From Flavobacterium franklandianum (GTDB taxonomy: Bacteria > Bacteroidota > Bacteroidia > Flavobacteriales > Flavobacteriaceae): a stretch of 64,000 nt of DNA. Made by a program: the position numbers and the translations under genes. Each line of letters opens with the position of its first letter. Position 1 is the stretch's first letter. The stretch covers positions 1 to 64,000 of the forward strand of contig NZ_VJZR01000009.1 of NCBI RefSeq assembly GCF_007097365.1. The letters are read 5' to 3'. This document shows, one piece after another, positions 28,260-39,978 of the stretch. The notes beneath the pieces were generated by a model. The model worked only from the letters and a program-made list of their open reading frames with translations, was not told where the DNA came from and did not search any database.

Positions 28260-31200
28260 TTAATAAATGTATTCTTCTTTACTTGCCATCATTTCATTGT
28301 AATCTTCATTTGAACCTACAATAGTATTATCATATTCTCTCATACCTGTTCCAGCTGGGATTCTATGACCTACAATTACATTTTCTTTCAATCCTTCTAA
28401 GTAATCGATTTTACCTGCAACCGCAGCTTCGTTCAATACTTTAGTAGTCTCTTGGAACGATGCAGCAGAAATGAACGATTTCGTTTGAAGTGATGCTCTT
28501 GTGATACCTTGTAAAACTGGTGTTGCAGTTGCTGTGATAACATCACGAGCTACAACAAGATTTTTATCTGTACGTTTCAATAGTGAGTTTTCATCTCGCA
28601 ATTCACGAGGTGAAATAATCTGACCTGGTTTTAAAACACTTGAATCTCCAGCGTCTTCAACTACCTTCATACCGTACAATTTATCATTTTCAACGATAAA
28701 ATCTTTAGTATGAATCAATTGTTCTTCTAGGAATAAAGTATCTCCTGGATCTTGAACTCTTACTTTACGCATCATTTGACGTATTACTACTTCAAAGTGT
28801 TTGTCATTTATTTTTACCCCTTGCAAACGGTACACTTCTTGAATTTCATTAACCAAATACTGTTGAACAGCAGCTGGACCTTTAATTCTCAAAATATCTT
28901 CCGGAGTGATAGCACCATCAGACAATGGCACGCCCGCTCTTACAAAGTCATTTTCTTGTACTAAAATTTGGCTAGATAATTTCACCAAGTATTTCTTAAC
29001 CTCACCAAATTTAGATTCGATTACAATTTCACGGTTACCTCTTTTGATTTTTCCAAAAGAAACCACACCATCAATTTCAGAAACGACTGCTGGGTTAGAT
29101 GGGTTACGAGCTTCAAGCAACTCAGTAATTCTTGGTAAACCTCCTGTAATATCTCCTGATTTAGAAGAACGACGTGGAATTTTAACCAATACTTTACCTG
29201 CTTTAATTTTCTCTCCATTTTCAACCATCAAGTGGGCTCCAACTGGTAAGTTATAAGAACGGATCAATTCACCGTCTTTACCGTAAACTAATAAAGTAGG
29301 AATCAATTTCTTAGCTCTACCTTCAGAAATTACTTTTTCTTGGAAACCAGTTTGCTCATCAATTTCAACCATAAATGATTGTCCTTGTTCTAAATCTTCG
29401 TAAGCGATTTTACCTGTAAATTCCGAAACAATAACTCCATTATACGGATCCCATTTACAAATAGAAGTTCCTTTAGCTACAGATTCACCATCTTTAACAA
29501 AGATGCTTGAACCGTAAGGAATATTGTTTGTACTTAATAGAATGCCTGTTTTTTCGTCAATTAATTTCAATTCGGTAGAACGAGATACTACAATATCAAC
29601 TGCATTACCATCGTTGTCTTCGCCTTTAACCGTTTTTAAATCTTCGATTTCTAGTTTACCAGCAAATCTTGTAACAATACCTGATTCTTCAGAAATACCA
29701 CCCGCAACCCCACCAACGTGGAAGGTACGCAATGTAAGCTGAGTCCCAGGTTCTCCAATGGATTGAGCGGCAATTACACCCACTGCTTCTCCTTTTTGGG
29801 TCATTTTTCCTGTTGCCAAGTTTCTACCGTAACATTTAGCACAAATCCCTTTTGTAGCTTCGCAAGTTAATGGAGAACGAACCTCTAATTTTTCAATTGG
29901 AGAAGCCTCGATTAATTTAACATACGCTTCAGTAATTTGATTTCCTGCTTCTATGATTAGCTCGTTTGTCAAAGGATTGATAACATCTTGCAATGCCACA
30001 CGTCCTAAGATTCTTTCGCCTAAAGTTTCTACGATTTCTTCGTTCTTTTTCAGTGCTGAAACTTCAACACCTCTTAAAGTACCACAGTCAACCGTATTTA
30101 CAATTACATCTTGAGAAACGTCATGCAATCTTCTGGTTAAGTAACCCGCATCGGCTGTTTTCAAAGCCGTATCCGCAAGACCTTTACGAGCACCGTGAGT
30201 AGAGATAAAGTACTCAAGGATCGAAAGACCTTCTTTAAAGTTGGAAAGAATCGGGTTTTCAATAATTTCACCACCACCAGCAGTAGATTTTTTTGGCTTA
30301 GCCATCAAACCACGCATACCAGTTAACTGACGGATTTGTTCTTTGGAACCCCTTGCTCCAGAATCAAGCATCATATACACCGAGTTGAAACCTTGTTGGT
30401 CTTCTCTAATGTTTTTCATTGCTGTTTCCGTAAGCTGTGCATTTGTTGAAGTCCACACGTCAATAACTTGGTTGTAACGTTCGTTATTAGTGATAAGACC
30501 CATATTATAATTTGCAGAGATACCTTCAACTTGCTCTCTGGCATCTGCAATTAATTTTGGTTTTTCATCTGGGATTCTAATATCTCCCAATGAGAATGAC
30601 AATCCACCTTTGAAGGCAAATTTATATCCCATATCTTTCATATTATCCAAGAAGGCAGCTGTTGTAGGTACATTGGTCACGCTCAAAACGTGTCCGATAA
30701 TATCTCTCAAGTTTTTCTTAGTCAAAACATCATTGATATAACCTGCAGCTTCTGGAACTACTTCGTTAAACAAGATACGACCAGCAGTTGTTTGGATAAT
30801 TTGGTACACTAATTCACCAGCTTCATTAAAATCTTTGGCACGAATTTTCACTCGAGCATTCAATTCTAAACGACCTTCATTTAATGCAATATTTGTTTCT
30901 TCTGCAGAATAAAAAGTTAAGCCTTCGCCTAAAATTTTGTGTTCTGGAGTCGATAAACGCTCTTTGGTCATATAATATAGACCCAAAACCATGTCTTGAG
31001 AAGGTACTGTAATTGGCGCACCATTGGCTGGATTCAAGATATTGTGAGAAGCCAACATTAACAATTGTGCTTCCAAAATAGCTTCTGGTCCTAACGGCAA
31101 GTGAACTGCCATTTGATCCCCATCAAAATCCGCATTAAATGCAGTACAAACTAAAGGGTGCAATTGGATTGCTTTTCCTTCAATTAATTTTGGTTGGAAT

Positions 31201-32573
31201 GCTTGAATACCCAATCTGTGCAAAGTAGGAGCACGATTCAGCATTATTGGGTGTCCTTTGATAACATTTTCAAGGATGTCCCAAACTACTGGTTCTTTTT
31301 TGTCTATTATTTTCTTAGCCGATTTCACTGTTTTTACAATTCCTCTTTCTATCAATTTACGGATAACGAAAGGTTTGTACAATTCGGCTGCCATATCTTT
31401 AGGGATACCACATTCGAATAATTTCAACTCAGGCCCAACAACAATTACAGAACGAGCAGAATAATCCACACGTTTTCCAAGTAAGTTTTGACGGAAACGA
31501 CCTTGTTTTCCTTTTAGGGAATCCGAAAGTGATTTCAAAGGACGGTTTGATTCTGTTTTTACAGCAGATGCTTTACGAGTATTATCGAAAAGTGAATCTA
31601 CTGATTCTTGCAACATACGTTTTTCGTTTCTCAAGATTACTTCTGGAGCTTTAATCTCCATCAATCTTTTCAAACGGTTGTTACGTATAATTACACGACG
31701 GTATAGATCATTCAAATCGGAAGTTGCAAAACGACCTCCATCAAGCGGCACAAGAGGACGTAATTCTGGTGGAATAACTGGAACAACTTTCATAATCATC
31801 CACTCAGGACGGTTTTCACGGTTCAAGTTAGACTCACGGAATGACTCTACAACTTGCAATCTTTTTAATGCTTCAGTTTTACGTTGTTTAGACGTTTCAT
31901 TATTAGCAGAGTGACGCAATTGATAAGACAATTCATCAAGGTCAATACGAGCTAATAAATCCATAATACATTCTGCTCCCATTTTGGCAACAAATTTATT
32001 AGGATCAAAATCGTCTAAATATTGATTGTCTGCAGGAAGTGTGTCTAAAATATTCAAATACTCTTCTTCAGTCAAGAAATCCAATCTTTGTACTGATTCT
32101 CCTTCTGGAGTTTTAGCAATACCCGCTTGGATTACAACATATCTTTCGTAATAGATTATCATGTCTAATTTCTTAGACGGAAGACCTAATATGTAACCAA
32201 TTTTATTTGGAAGCGAACGGAAATACCAGATATGAGCAATTGGCACAACAAGATTGATGTGTCCTACTCTGTCTCTACGTACTTTTTTCTCGGTAACTTC
32301 AACACCACAACGGTCACAAATGATTCCTTTGTAACGAATTCTTTTGTATTTACCACAAGCACATTCGAAATCTTTTACTGGTCCGAAGATTCTTTCGCAG
32401 AAAAGTCCGTCACGCTCTGGTTTGTGTGTTCTATAATTGATAGTTTCTGGCTTTAAAACTTCACCTCTTGATTCTTTCAAGATAGATTCAGGAGAAGCTA
32501 GTCCTATCGAAATTTTGCTGAATCTTTTTACAGGATTCTTATCTTTATTGTTATTATTTCTAGTATTCATCAT
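28260..32573 (-). CDS. rpoC: RNA polymerase subunit beta-prime
   Basis: A 1437-residue largest subunit of RNA polymerase. The N-terminal zinc ribbon ([20 protein letters not shown]) is near residues 70-90 and the catalytic NADFDGD, which holds the Mg2+ ion, is at about residue 480. The second zinc site ([17 protein letters not shown]), bridge helix and trigger loop region ([25 protein letters not shown]) follow. The C-terminal end ([16 protein letters not shown]) is complete. It is 234 bases downstream of rpoB, much farther than usual, with a 28-base perfect palindrome in the gap. Confidence 0.98.
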   Translation of the reverse strand: MMNTRNNNNKDKNPVKRFSKISIGLASPESILKESRGEVLKPETINYRTHKPERDGLFCERIFGPVKDFECACGKYKRIRYKGIICDRCGVEVTEKKVRRDRVGHINLVVPIAHIWYFRSLPNKIGYILGLPSKKLDMIIYYERYVVIQAGIAKTPEGESVQRLDFLTEEEYLNILDTLPADNQYLDDFDPNKFVAKMGAECIMDLLARIDLDELSYQLRHSANNETSKQRKTEALKRLQVVESFRESNLNRENRPEWMIMKVVPVIPPELRPLVPLDGGRFATSDLNDLYRRVIIRNNRLKRLMEIKAPEVILRNEKRMLQESVDSLFDNTRKASAVKTESNRPLKSLSDSLKGKQGRFRQNLLGKRVDYSARSVIVVGPELKLFECGIPKDMAAELYKPFVIRKLIERGIVKTVKSAKKIIDKKEPVVWDILENVIKGHPIMLNRAPTLHRLGIQAFQPKLIEGKAIQLHPLVCTAFNADFDGDQMAVHLPLGPEAILEAQLLMLASHNILNPANGAPITVPSQDMVLGLYYMTKERLSTPEHKILGEGLTFYSAEETNIALNEGRLELNARVKIRAKDFNEAGELVYQIIQTTAGRILFNEVVPEAAGYINDVLTKKNLRDIIGHVLSVTNVPTTAAFLDNMKDMGYKFAFKGGLSFSLGDIRIPDEKPKLIADAREQVEGISANYNMGLITNNERYNQVIDVWTSTNAQLTETAMKNIREDQQGFNSVYMMLDSGARGSKEQIRQLTGMRGLMAKPKKSTAGGGEIIENPILSNFKEGLSILEYFISTHGARKGLADTALKTADAGYLTRRLHDVSQDVIVNTVDCGTLRGVEVSALKKNEEIVETLGERILGRVALQDVINPLTNELIIEAGNQITEAYVKLIEASPIEKLEVRSPLTCEATKGICAKCYGRNLATGKMTQKGEAVGVIAAQSIGEPGTQLTLRTFHVGGVAGGISEESGIVTRFAGKLEIEDLKTVKGEDNDGNAVDIVVSRSTELKLIDEKTGILLSTNNIPYGSSIFVKDGESVAKGTSICKWDPYNGVIVSEFTGKIAYEDLEQGQSFMVEIDEQTGFQEKVISEGRAKKLIPTLLVYGKDGELIRSYNLPVGAHLMVENGEKIKAGKVLVKIPRRSSKSGDITGGLPRITELLEARNPSNPAVVSEIDGVVSFGKIKRGNREIVIESKFGEVKKYLVKLSSQILVQENDFVRAGVPLSDGAITPEDILRIKGPAAVQQYLVNEIQEVYRLQGVKINDKHFEVVIRQMMRKVRVQDPGDTLFLEEQLIHTKDFIVENDKLYGMKVVEDAGDSSVLKPGQIISPRELRDENSLLKRTDKNLVVARDVITATATPVLQGITRASLQTKSFISAASFQETTKVLNEAAVAGKIDYLEGLKENVIVGHRIPAGTGMREYDNTIVGSNEDYNEMMASKEEYIY

Positions 32574-32762
32574 AGTTATTACTATTGATTTATTTGCAAT
32601 TAAAAATTGATTTTGTACAGACTTAGTAATTCTTTGCCTCTACTTCCTCGGATTACTTCTCTAAACTTCAAACAAAATTTTTGAAGTGCTAATTATATAG
32701 ACTATATAAAAAATCGGAACGGGTTACGGGTCTAAATCCTAAAAACTCTTATAAATGCCAAA

Positions 32763-32790
32763 GTAGAGACGCGATTAATCGCGTCTCTAC
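32763..32790. repeat. 28-base perfect palindrome between rpoB and rpoC
   Basis: GTAGAGACGCGATT followed at once by its exact reverse complement AATCGCGTCTCTAC. It ends 17 bases after the rpoB stop codon. GTAGAGACGCG...CGCGTCTCTAC palindromes are a common type of dispersed intergenic repeat in several phyla. In the rpoBC transcript it would form a 12-13 bp hairpin. No U-run follows, so full termination is unlikely. Confidence 0.8.
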
Positions 32791-32807
32791 TAGTGGACAA
32801 AATTTAT

Positions 32808-35800
32808 TTATTCTTCTAAACGAATGTCAAGTCCAAGACCTTTCAATTCATGCATTAATACATTAAATGATTCAGGCAATCCTGGTTCTGGCATAGATTC
32901 TCCCTTAACGATTGCTTCGTAAGTTTTGGCTCTACCAATAACGTCATCCGATTTCACGGTCAATATTTCACGTAGTGTGCTTGATGCTCCATAAGCTTCA
33001 AGTGCCCAAACCTCCATCTCTCCAAAACGCTGACCTCCAAATTGAGCTTTACCACCCAATGGTTGTTGTGTAATTAATGAGTATGGTCCTATTGAACGTG
33101 CGTGCATTTTATCGTCAACCATGTGACCCAGTTTCAACATATAGATTACTCCAACTGTTGCAGCCTGGTGGAAACGTTCTCCGGTTCCTCCATCGTAAAG
33201 ATAGGTATGTCCAAAACGTGGAATTCCAGCTTCATCAGTCAATTCGTTGATTTGGTCTAGAGATGCACCATCAAAAATTGGAGTAGCAAATTTTCTACCC
33301 AAGTTCATTCCAGCCCAACCTAAAACTGTTTCGTAAATTTGACCAATATTCATACGTGAAGGTACTCCAAGTGGGTTCAACACGATGTCTACAGGTGTTC
33401 CATCTTCTAAGAAAGGCATATCTTCGTGACGAACGATACGTGCAACAATACCTTTGTTACCGTGACGTCCCGCCATTTTATCCCCAACTTTTAGTTTACG
33501 TTTTTTGGCAACATACACTTTAGCCAATTTCAAAATCCCTGATGGCAATTCATCACCAACAGTAATTGTGAATTTCTCTCTACGCAATGCTCCTTGTAAA
33601 TCGTTCAACTTAATTTTATAGTTATGAATTAAATCATTCACCATAGTATTTGTTGTATCGTCAGCTACCCATTGTCCTTTACTCAAGTGAGCAAAATCTT
33701 CGACAGCATAAAGCATTTTTTGAGTGTATTTTTTACCTTTTGGTAATACTTCTTCACCCAAATCATTCATTACACCTTGAGAGGTTTTTCCGTTTACGAT
33801 TAAGAACAATTTCTCAACCAATTTGTCTTTCAATTCAACAAATTTAGTTTCAAATTCTATTTCCAAAGCAGCCAAAGCGTCTTTGTCCTGAGTACGTTTG
33901 CGTTTGTCTTTTACTGCTCTTGCGAACAATTTTTTATCTAAAACCACACCGTGTAAAGATGGAGATGCTTTTAATGATGCATCTTTCACATCCCCTGCTT
34001 TATCCCCGAAGATTGCACGAAGCAATTTCTCTTCTGGAGTAGGATCTGATTCTCCTTTTGGAGTAATCTTACCAATTAGAATATCGCCAGGTTTTACTTC
34101 GGCACCAATTCTAATCATTCCGTTTTCATCTAAATCTTTAGTAGCTTCTTCAGAAACGTTTGGAATATCATTTGTCAATTCTTCGTTACCTAATTTAGTA
34201 TCTCTCACTTCTAATGAATAATCATCTACGTGAATAGAAGTAAAAATATCGTCACGAACCACTTTTTCAGAAATTACAATCGCATCCTCAAAGTTATATC
34301 CTTTCCAAGGCATAAACGCAACTTTTAGGTTACGCCCTAAAGCTAATTCACCATTTTGGGTTGCATATCCTTCTGACAATACTTGTCCAAGAACCACTCT
34401 GTCCCCTTTTCTTACGATAGGTTTTAAGTTGATACTGGTACTTTGATTGGTTTTTCTAAATTTAATCAAATTGTATGTTTTCTCATCTTCTTCAAAACTT
34501 ACCATTCTTTCTTCCTCGGAACGGTCGTATTTGATTCTAATGATATTGGCATCTACATATTCAACAACTCCAGGACCTTCAGCATTGATCAAAACTCTTG
34601 AATCTGAAGCTACTTGACGTTCTAAACCTGTCCCAACAATTGGTGCTTCAGGACGTAACAAGGGTACAGCCTGACGCATCATGTTAGATCCCATCAACGC
34701 TCTATTCGCATCATCATGTTCCAAGAAAGGAATTAATGAAGCTGAAATCGAAGCGATTTGGTTAGGTGCAACATCGGCATAATCTACTTTTGTAGGATCA
34801 ATTACCGGGAAATCACCTTCCTGACGTGCAATTACATTGTCAGCAAGAATTTTACCATTGGCATCCATTTCGATATTTGCCTGAGAAATCATCATTCCTT
34901 CTTCTTCCTCTGCACTTAAGTAAACCGGAGTAGAAACTAAGTCTACCACTCCTTTAGTTACTTTACGATATGGCGTTTCGATGAAACCCATTCCGTTTAC
35001 TTTAGCATAAACACCAAGGGATGAGATCAAACCAATGTTTGGCCCCTCAGGAGTTTCAATTGGACATAAACGTCCGTAGTGCGTATAGTGAACGTCACGC
35101 ACCTCAAACCCTGCTCTTTCTCTCGAAAGTCCACCTGGTCCAAGTGCAGATAATCTTCTTTTGTGCGTAATCTCAGCCAATGGATTCGTTTGATCCATAA
35201 ATTGAGACAACTGGTTGGTACCAAAGAAAGAGTTGATAACCGATGATAATGTTTTGGCATTAATCAAATCGATTGGTGTAAACACCTCGTTATCTCTAAC
35301 GTTCATTCTCTCACGAATGGTTCTAGCCATACGAGCCAAACCAACACCGAATTGTTGAGACAATTGTTCACCAACTGTTCTAACACGACGGTTTGACAAG
35401 TGATCGATATCATCAATATCTGCTTTCGCATTGATTAATTCGATCAAATATTTTATGATAGTGATGATGTCCTCTTTGGTCAAGACTTGCTTTTCCATCG
35501 GGGTATCTAACCCTAATTTTTTGTTAATTCTATAACGACCCACTTCACCTAAATTGTAACGTTGGTCAGAGAAGAATAATTTATCGATAATACCACGAGC
35601 AGTTTCTTCATCAGGCGGTTCTGCGTTACGCAATTGTCTGTAGATGTGCTCAACGGCTTCTTTTTCAGAATTGGTTGGATCTTTTTGTAGCGTGTTGTGG
35701 ATGATAGAATAATCGACTGCATTATTATCTTCCTTGTGCAACAAAATAGATTTAACGTTAGAATCGATGATTTCTTCCACATTATCTTTGTCGATAATGG

Positions 35801-36620
35801 TATCTCTGTCAAGGATTATTTCGTTACGTTCGATAGAAACAACTTCGCCGGTATCTTCATCCACGAAATCTTCATGCCAAGTGTTTAACACACGAGCCGC
35901 TAATCTTCTACCAATATATTTTTTAAGTCCTGTTTTAGACACTTTAATTTCCTCAGCAAGGTCGAAAATCTCAAGGATATCCTTATCTCTTTCGAAACCG
36001 ATAGCACGAAGCAAAGTCGTTACAGGTAATTTTTTCTTTCTGTCGATATAAGCGTACATAACACTGTTGATATCGGTTGAAAATTCTATCCAAGAACCTT
36101 TAAAAGGAATTACACGGGCAGAATATAATTTTGTTCCATTTGCATGGAATGATTGTCCAAAGAAAACCCCTGGAGAACGGTGCAATTGAGAAACAACAAC
36201 ACGCTCGGCGCCATTGATTACAAAAGTACCAGAAGGAGTCATATAAGGAATTGTACCAAGATATACATCTTGAACAATAGTTTCAAAATCTTCGTGCTCT
36301 GGGTCTGTACAATATAGTTTTAACCTAGCTTTTAAAGGCACACTGTACGTAAGCCCTCTTTCAATACATTCTTGAATTGTGTAACGTGGTGGATCTACAA
36401 AATAATCGAGGAACTCCAATACAAAGTTATTTCTTGTATCTGTAATTGGAAAGTTTTCCATGAAGGTATTGTATAAACCTTCGTCGCCTCTTTCGTCAGA
36501 TTTTGTTTCCAATTGGAAGAAATCTTTAAACGATTTTACCTGAACATCTAGAAAATCTGGATATTGAGGTATGTTTTTTGTAGAGGCAAAATTCAATCTT
36601 TCAGTCTGATTTGTTATCAT
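32808..36620 (-). CDS. rpoB: RNA polymerase subunit beta
   Basis: A 1270-residue second-largest subunit of RNA polymerase. Diagnostic stretches are the rifampicin-pocket region ([34 protein letters not shown], about residues 465-500), [17 protein letters not shown], the [29 protein letters not shown] segment and the C-terminal [24 protein letters not shown]. The rifampicin-contact residues of the cluster look wild type (Q, D, H and S present). It follows rplL by 267 bases, in which a hairpin could attenuate transcription. Confidence 0.98.
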   Translation of the reverse strand: MITNQTERLNFASTKNIPQYPDFLDVQVKSFKDFFQLETKSDERGDEGLYNTFMENFPITDTRNNFVLEFLDYFVDPPRYTIQECIERGLTYSVPLKARLKLYCTDPEHEDFETIVQDVYLGTIPYMTPSGTFVINGAERVVVSQLHRSPGVFFGQSFHANGTKLYSARVIPFKGSWIEFSTDINSVMYAYIDRKKKLPVTTLLRAIGFERDKDILEIFDLAEEIKVSKTGLKKYIGRRLAARVLNTWHEDFVDEDTGEVVSIERNEIILDRDTIIDKDNVEEIIDSNVKSILLHKEDNNAVDYSIIHNTLQKDPTNSEKEAVEHIYRQLRNAEPPDEETARGIIDKLFFSDQRYNLGEVGRYRINKKLGLDTPMEKQVLTKEDIITIIKYLIELINAKADIDDIDHLSNRRVRTVGEQLSQQFGVGLARMARTIRERMNVRDNEVFTPIDLINAKTLSSVINSFFGTNQLSQFMDQTNPLAEITHKRRLSALGPGGLSRERAGFEVRDVHYTHYGRLCPIETPEGPNIGLISSLGVYAKVNGMGFIETPYRKVTKGVVDLVSTPVYLSAEEEEGMMISQANIEMDANGKILADNVIARQEGDFPVIDPTKVDYADVAPNQIASISASLIPFLEHDDANRALMGSNMMRQAVPLLRPEAPIVGTGLERQVASDSRVLINAEGPGVVEYVDANIIRIKYDRSEEERMVSFEEDEKTYNLIKFRKTNQSTSINLKPIVRKGDRVVLGQVLSEGYATQNGELALGRNLKVAFMPWKGYNFEDAIVISEKVVRDDIFTSIHVDDYSLEVRDTKLGNEELTNDIPNVSEEATKDLDENGMIRIGAEVKPGDILIGKITPKGESDPTPEEKLLRAIFGDKAGDVKDASLKASPSLHGVVLDKKLFARAVKDKRKRTQDKDALAALEIEFETKFVELKDKLVEKLFLIVNGKTSQGVMNDLGEEVLPKGKKYTQKMLYAVEDFAHLSKGQWVADDTTNTMVNDLIHNYKIKLNDLQGALRREKFTITVGDELPSGILKLAKVYVAKKRKLKVGDKMAGRHGNKGIVARIVRHEDMPFLEDGTPVDIVLNPLGVPSRMNIGQIYETVLGWAGMNLGRKFATPIFDGASLDQINELTDEAGIPRFGHTYLYDGGTGERFHQAATVGVIYMLKLGHMVDDKMHARSIGPYSLITQQPLGGKAQFGGQRFGEMEVWALEAYGASSTLREILTVKSDDVIGRAKTYEAIVKGESMPEPGLPESFNVLMHELKGLGLDIRLEE

Positions 36621-36829
36621 CTATGGACAAAATTTTGATTAAAAAAAAGTAATTTTTTGTGTAAAACACAGTTTAACCAATACTTTCTTTTTTAATCAAT
36701 ACCTCTTTAAAAATAATGCTAGAGCAAGCTCTTTAGTTTTATTTTCTTTCATCGTATTGACTTAAAAACACTTTTGTATTTTAAACTATTTTATAATAAA
36801 ATGGGGGAAATTTTTATTATACGAAAAAT

Positions 36830-36866
36830 GGTTTAGGTCTTTGGATGCGTACCCAAGACCTAAACC
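36830..36866 (-). terminator. Candidate attenuator between rplL and rpoB
   Basis: Twelve-base arms GGTTTAGGTCTT / AAGACCTAAACC with a 13-base inner loop. On the minus strand the stem is followed by ATTTTTCG, a short U-run. It sits 22 bases after the rplL stop, inside the L10 operon, where in other bacteria a leaky terminator lowers rpoBC relative to ribosomal protein synthesis. Confidence 0.6.
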
Positions 36867-36887
36867 TATTCTCTAAAGAGGGTTGAA

Positions 36888-37256
36888 TTATTTTAATTCA
36901 ACTACAGCTCCAGCTTCTTCTAAAGATTTTTTAAGACCTTCAGCCTCATCTTTAGAAACACCTTCTTTAACGTTACTTGGAGCGCTATCTACTACATCTT
37001 TAGCTTCTTTAAGACCTAAACCTGTAAGTTCTTTTACCATTTTCACAACAGCTAATTTAGAAGGACCTGCTTCTTTTAATACTACTGTAAATTCAGTTTG
37101 AACTTCTTCAGCTACTGCATCACCACCACCAGAAACAACTACTGCTGCAGCTGCTGGTTCGATACCATACTCGTCTTTTAATATTGTTGCTAATTCGTTA
37201 ACTTCTTTTACTGTTAGGCTAACTAATTGTTCTGCGAATTGTTTCAAATCTGCCAT
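36888..37256 (-). CDS. rplL: 50S ribosomal protein bL12 (L7/L12)
   Basis: A 122-residue acidic stalk protein that recruits translation GTPases. N-terminal dimerisation helices ([19 protein letters not shown]), an Ala/Gly-rich hinge ([17 protein letters not shown], about 36-52) and the C-terminal globular domain ([22 protein letters not shown]) are all present. Standard length. It is made with rplJ, 89 bases upstream, as in most bacteria. Confidence 0.97.
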   Translation of the reverse strand: MADLKQFAEQLVSLTVKEVNELATILKDEYGIEPAAAAVVVSGGGDAVAEEVQTEFTVVLKEAGPSKLAVVKMVKELTGLGLKEAKDVVDSAPSNVKEGVSKDEAEGLKKSLEEAGAVVELK

Positions 37257-37345
37257 TTTTTCTATCGTTTTAAAATGATTTGTAAAATATTATTGTTTAT
37301 TGTGCGCGTTTTAATGCACTTAATTCAAACTAAATACTAGTTTAA

Positions 37346-37843
37346 TTAAGCAACCTCTTCGACATTAGCGAATTGGTTTTGAAGAGCAGAAATAACTCTT
37401 TGGGCTGGTGATTGAAGTAATCCAATAATTTCGCCAACAAGTTCTTCTTTCGATTTGATAGTTGCCAAAGCATCTAGTTGATCGTCTCCAATGTAAACTT
37501 CTGCATTGATGTAAGCCCCTTTTAAAATTGGCTTAGCATTCTTTTTGCGGAAATCTTTGATAATTTTTCCAGGTGCGTTAGCAACATCAGAAATAAAGAT
37601 GGCGCTGTTACCTGTCAATACAGATGGTAAATCACCATAATCATTAGCCGAAGCTTCCATTGCTTTTGCAAGCAAAGTATTTTTAACTACCTCTAATTTT
37701 ATACCTGCTTTAAAGCAAGCTCTTCTCAAGTTTGAAGTTGTTTCTGCGTTTAATCCAGAAATATCAGATACATAAATAATATTTGTACCAGCTAACTGTG
37801 CAGTTAAATCTTCAATCGCGATTGATTTTTCTTCTCTAGTCAT
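37346..37843 (-). CDS. rplJ: 50S ribosomal protein uL10
   Basis: A 165-residue stalk-base protein that anchors bL12 dimers to 23S rRNA. The N-terminal RNA-binding domain includes VSDISGLNAETTSNLRRACFKAGIKLEVVKNTL, and the C-terminal helix (IGLLQSPAQRVISALQNQ) binds bL12. Starts 22 bases after rplA. It is the usual autogenous regulator of its operon in other bacteria; a leader-binding site was not examined. Confidence 0.96.
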   Translation of the reverse strand: MTREEKSIAIEDLTAQLAGTNIIYVSDISGLNAETTSNLRRACFKAGIKLEVVKNTLLAKAMEASANDYGDLPSVLTGNSAIFISDVANAPGKIIKDFRKKNAKPILKGAYINAEVYIGDDQLDALATIKSKEELVGEIIGLLQSPAQRVISALQNQFANVEEVA

Positions 37844-37865
37844 ACTAAAAATTTTTAACTACCAA

Positions 37866-38555
37866 TTATACTGCTTTAGGATCCAAAGCAATTGCTGGAC
37901 TCATCGTGCTAGTTAGGTAAATACTTTTGATGTAAGTTCCTTTAGCCGCAGTTGGTTTAAGTTTGATTAATGTTTGAATAATTTCGTGAGCGTTATCTAC
38001 AATTTTATCAGCATCGAAAGAAATTCTTCCAATTCCTGCATGTATGATACCGGTTTTGTCAACTTTAAAGTCAATTTTACCAGCTTTAACTTCAGCAACT
38101 GCTTTTGCAATGTCCATAGTTACAGTACCAGTCTTAGGGTTTGGCATTAAACCTCTAGGTCCTAAAATACGACCTAATGGACCTAATTTACCCATAACAC
38201 TTGGCATTGTGATGATTACATCAACATCTGTCCAACCATCTTTAATTTTTTGTAAATATTCGTCAAGACCTACATAGTCTGCTCCTGCCTCTTTAGCTTC
38301 CGCTTCTTTGTCTGGAGTAACCAATGCTAATACTTTTACGTCTTTACCAGTTCCGTGAGGCAATGTTACTACACCTCTAACCATTTGATTCGCTTTTCTT
38401 GGATCTACACCCAAACGCACTGCGATATCAACCGACTCATCAAATTTTGCAGAAGCAACTACTTTTAACAATGCCGCAGCATCTTTTAAAGAGTATAATT
38501 TGTTCTTTTCAATTTTTGATGAAGCCTCTTTTTGCTTTTTTGTCAATTTTGCCAT
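37866..38555 (-). CDS. rplA: 50S ribosomal protein uL1
   Basis: A 229-residue two-domain protein of the mobile L1 stalk. [34 protein letters not shown] (about 37-70) and the diagnostic [19 protein letters not shown] (about 126-144) are intact. The start is 3 bases beyond the rplK stop, so the pair is translationally coupled. Confidence 0.97.
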   Translation of the reverse strand: MAKLTKKQKEASSKIEKNKLYSLKDAAALLKVVASAKFDESVDIAVRLGVDPRKANQMVRGVVTLPHGTGKDVKVLALVTPDKEAEAKEAGADYVGLDEYLQKIKDGWTDVDVIITMPSVMGKLGPLGRILGPRGLMPNPKTGTVTMDIAKAVAEVKAGKIDFKVDKTGIIHAGIGRISFDADKIVDNAHEIIQTLIKLKPTAAKGTYIKSIYLTSTMSPAIALDPKAV

Positions 38556-38558
38556 GTC

Positions 38559-39005
38559 TTACGCTTGTTTTAGAGGAGAATCTCCTGTTACAGTTATACC
38601 CATAGATCTAGCTGTTCCTGCGATCATGCTCATAGCAGACTCGATTGTGAATGCATTTAAATCAACCATCTTGTCTTCCGCAATTGCTTTAATAACATCC
38701 CAAGTAACGCTAGCTACTTTCTTACGATTTGGTTCTCCTGAACCAGATTTAAGCTTTGCCGCGTCCATTAATTGAACAGCAGCAGGTGGTGTTTTTACAA
38801 CAAAATCGAAAGATTTGTCTTTATACACTGTAATTTGCACTGGGCAAACTTTACCTGGTTTATCTTGGGTTCTAGCATTAAATTGCTTACAGAATTCCAT
38901 GATATTAACACCAGCAGCACCTAAAGCAGGTCCAACCGGTGGCGACGGGTTCGCAGCACCTCCCTTAACTTGTAGTTTAACTACTTTACTAATCTCTTTA
39001 GCCAT
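38559..39005 (-). CDS. rplK: 50S ribosomal protein uL11
   Basis: A 148-residue protein of the GTPase-associated centre. The proline-rich N-terminal [25 protein letters not shown] and the C-terminal RNA-binding part ([27 protein letters not shown]) are characteristic. It is 67 bases downstream of nusG and leads the rplKA pair. Confidence 0.97.
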   Translation of the reverse strand: MAKEISKVVKLQVKGGAANPSPPVGPALGAAGVNIMEFCKQFNARTQDKPGKVCPVQITVYKDKSFDFVVKTPPAAVQLMDAAKLKSGSGEPNRKKVASVTWDVIKAIAEDKMVDLNAFTIESAMSMIAGTARSMGITVTGDSPLKQA

Positions 39006-39072
39006 TTTTTTTAAAAATTTAACACATTAACAATGGAAGCGATAATGTGGTTTATTATAGATGTAACAAAAA

Positions 39073-39624
39073 TTATACTTTTTCAACTTGCAAAAACCCT
39101 AATTCTAATGGCGTTTTTCTTCCGAAAATTTTAACCATCACTTCAAGTTTACGCTTTTCTTCATTAATTTTCTCAACAGTTCCATTGAAACCGTTGAAAG
39201 GACCATCAATAACCTTTATTGTCTCACCTAAATTGAATGGGATAGATCGAGTATCGGTATTTACAGCCAATTCATCTACCTTACCTAACATTCTATTTAC
39301 TTCAGAAAGTCTTAAAGGAACTGGCTCTCCACCTTTTATTTCACCTAAAAAACCAATTACACTTGTTATAGACTTAATAATGTGAGGAATTTCTCCTATT
39401 AGGTTTGCTTCTATCATTACATAACCGGGAAAGTAAACTTTGTCCTTGATTATTTTTTTTCCCTCTTTTACAGTAACTATTTTTTCAGTAGGAACTAGAA
39501 CTTGCGAAACATAATCACCCATTCCTAATCTTGCGATTTCAGTTTCGATGTACGCTTTTACTTTATTCTCTTGTCCACTTACTGCACGAACAACGTACCA
39601 TTTTTTCAAATTATTATCTGCCAT
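39073..39624 (-). CDS. nusG: Transcription termination/antitermination factor NusG
   Basis: A 183-residue NusG. The N-terminal NGN domain (KKWYVVRAVSGQENKVKAYIE) binds RNA polymerase, with VLVPTEKIVTVKEGKK and KVYFPGYVMIE in the middle. The C-terminal KOW domain begins at about residue 130 (GETIKVIDGPFNGFNGTVEKIN) and would contact ribosomal protein uS10 or Rho. It follows secE by 10 bases in the conserved secE-nusG-rplK order. A capsule-specific paralogue is not in the window. Confidence 0.96.
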   Translation of the reverse strand: MADNNLKKWYVVRAVSGQENKVKAYIETEIARLGMGDYVSQVLVPTEKIVTVKEGKKIIKDKVYFPGYVMIEANLIGEIPHIIKSITSVIGFLGEIKGGEPVPLRLSEVNRMLGKVDELAVNTDTRSIPFNLGETIKVIDGPFNGFNGTVEKINEEKRKLEVMVKIFGRKTPLELGFLQVEKV

Positions 39625-39634
39625 AACAAAAAAA

Positions 39635-39832
39635 TTACGCTTTTATCCAGGTGAAAAATTTCTCTAATACATTTGCAAACATTTCATCTACTCCCCAAGT
39701 TGCCAAAGCAAATAATACGGAGAAAAGAGCAACAACAATCGTTAGACGTTGTACTTCTGCCCAAACTGGCCAAGTCACATTTGATCTTAATTCTTCAAAT
39801 GCTTCTGATATATAATTAACAACTTTTGTCAT
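39635..39832 (-). CDS. secE: Preprotein translocase subunit SecE
   Basis: A 65-residue single-span inner-membrane protein of the SecYEG channel. The pattern YISEAFEELRSNVTWPVWAEVQ (residues 7-28) holds the conserved amphipathic helix and TWP motif, followed by one hydrophobic helix (LTIVVALFSVLFALATW). The C-terminal end is short, as in other one-helix SecE proteins. It begins 17 bases after tRNA-Trp. Confidence 0.95.
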   Translation of the reverse strand: MTKVVNYISEAFEELRSNVTWPVWAEVQRLTIVVALFSVLFALATWGVDEMFANVLEKFFTWIKA

Positions 39833-39849
39833 TATGATTTATTTTTTTG

Positions 39850-39920
39850 CACGGGCGGAGGGATTCGAACCCCCATCAACGGTTTTGGAGACCGCTATTC
39901 TACCCTTGAACTACGCCCGT
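39850..39920 (-). tRNA. tRNA-Trp (CCA)
   Basis: 71 bases. Acceptor ACGGGCG pairs with CGCCCGT, anticodon loop CTCCAAA gives CCA, and the T-loop is TTCGAAT. CCA is not encoded. It lies between tuf and secE, the classic position in Bacteroidota and Gram-negative bacteria. Confidence 0.96.
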
Positions 39921-39930
39921 TCGTTAAAAA

Positions 39931-39956
39931 CCAGTAACGCCCGAAGACGTTACTGG
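39931..39956 (-). terminator. tuf terminator
   Basis: CCAGTAACG and CGTTACTGG arms, with U-run GGTTTTTAACG on the minus strand. It lies between tuf and tRNA-Trp, so the tRNA-secE-nusG segment depends on read-through or on a promoter I do not see. Confidence 0.8.
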
Positions 39957-39978
39957 CTTTATAAATTATTTATTAGGA

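Noticed and set aside
32776..32807. rpoB-rpoC palindrome as an intrinsic terminator
   Set aside because: No U-run follows it on the minus strand, and full termination before rpoC would be lethal.
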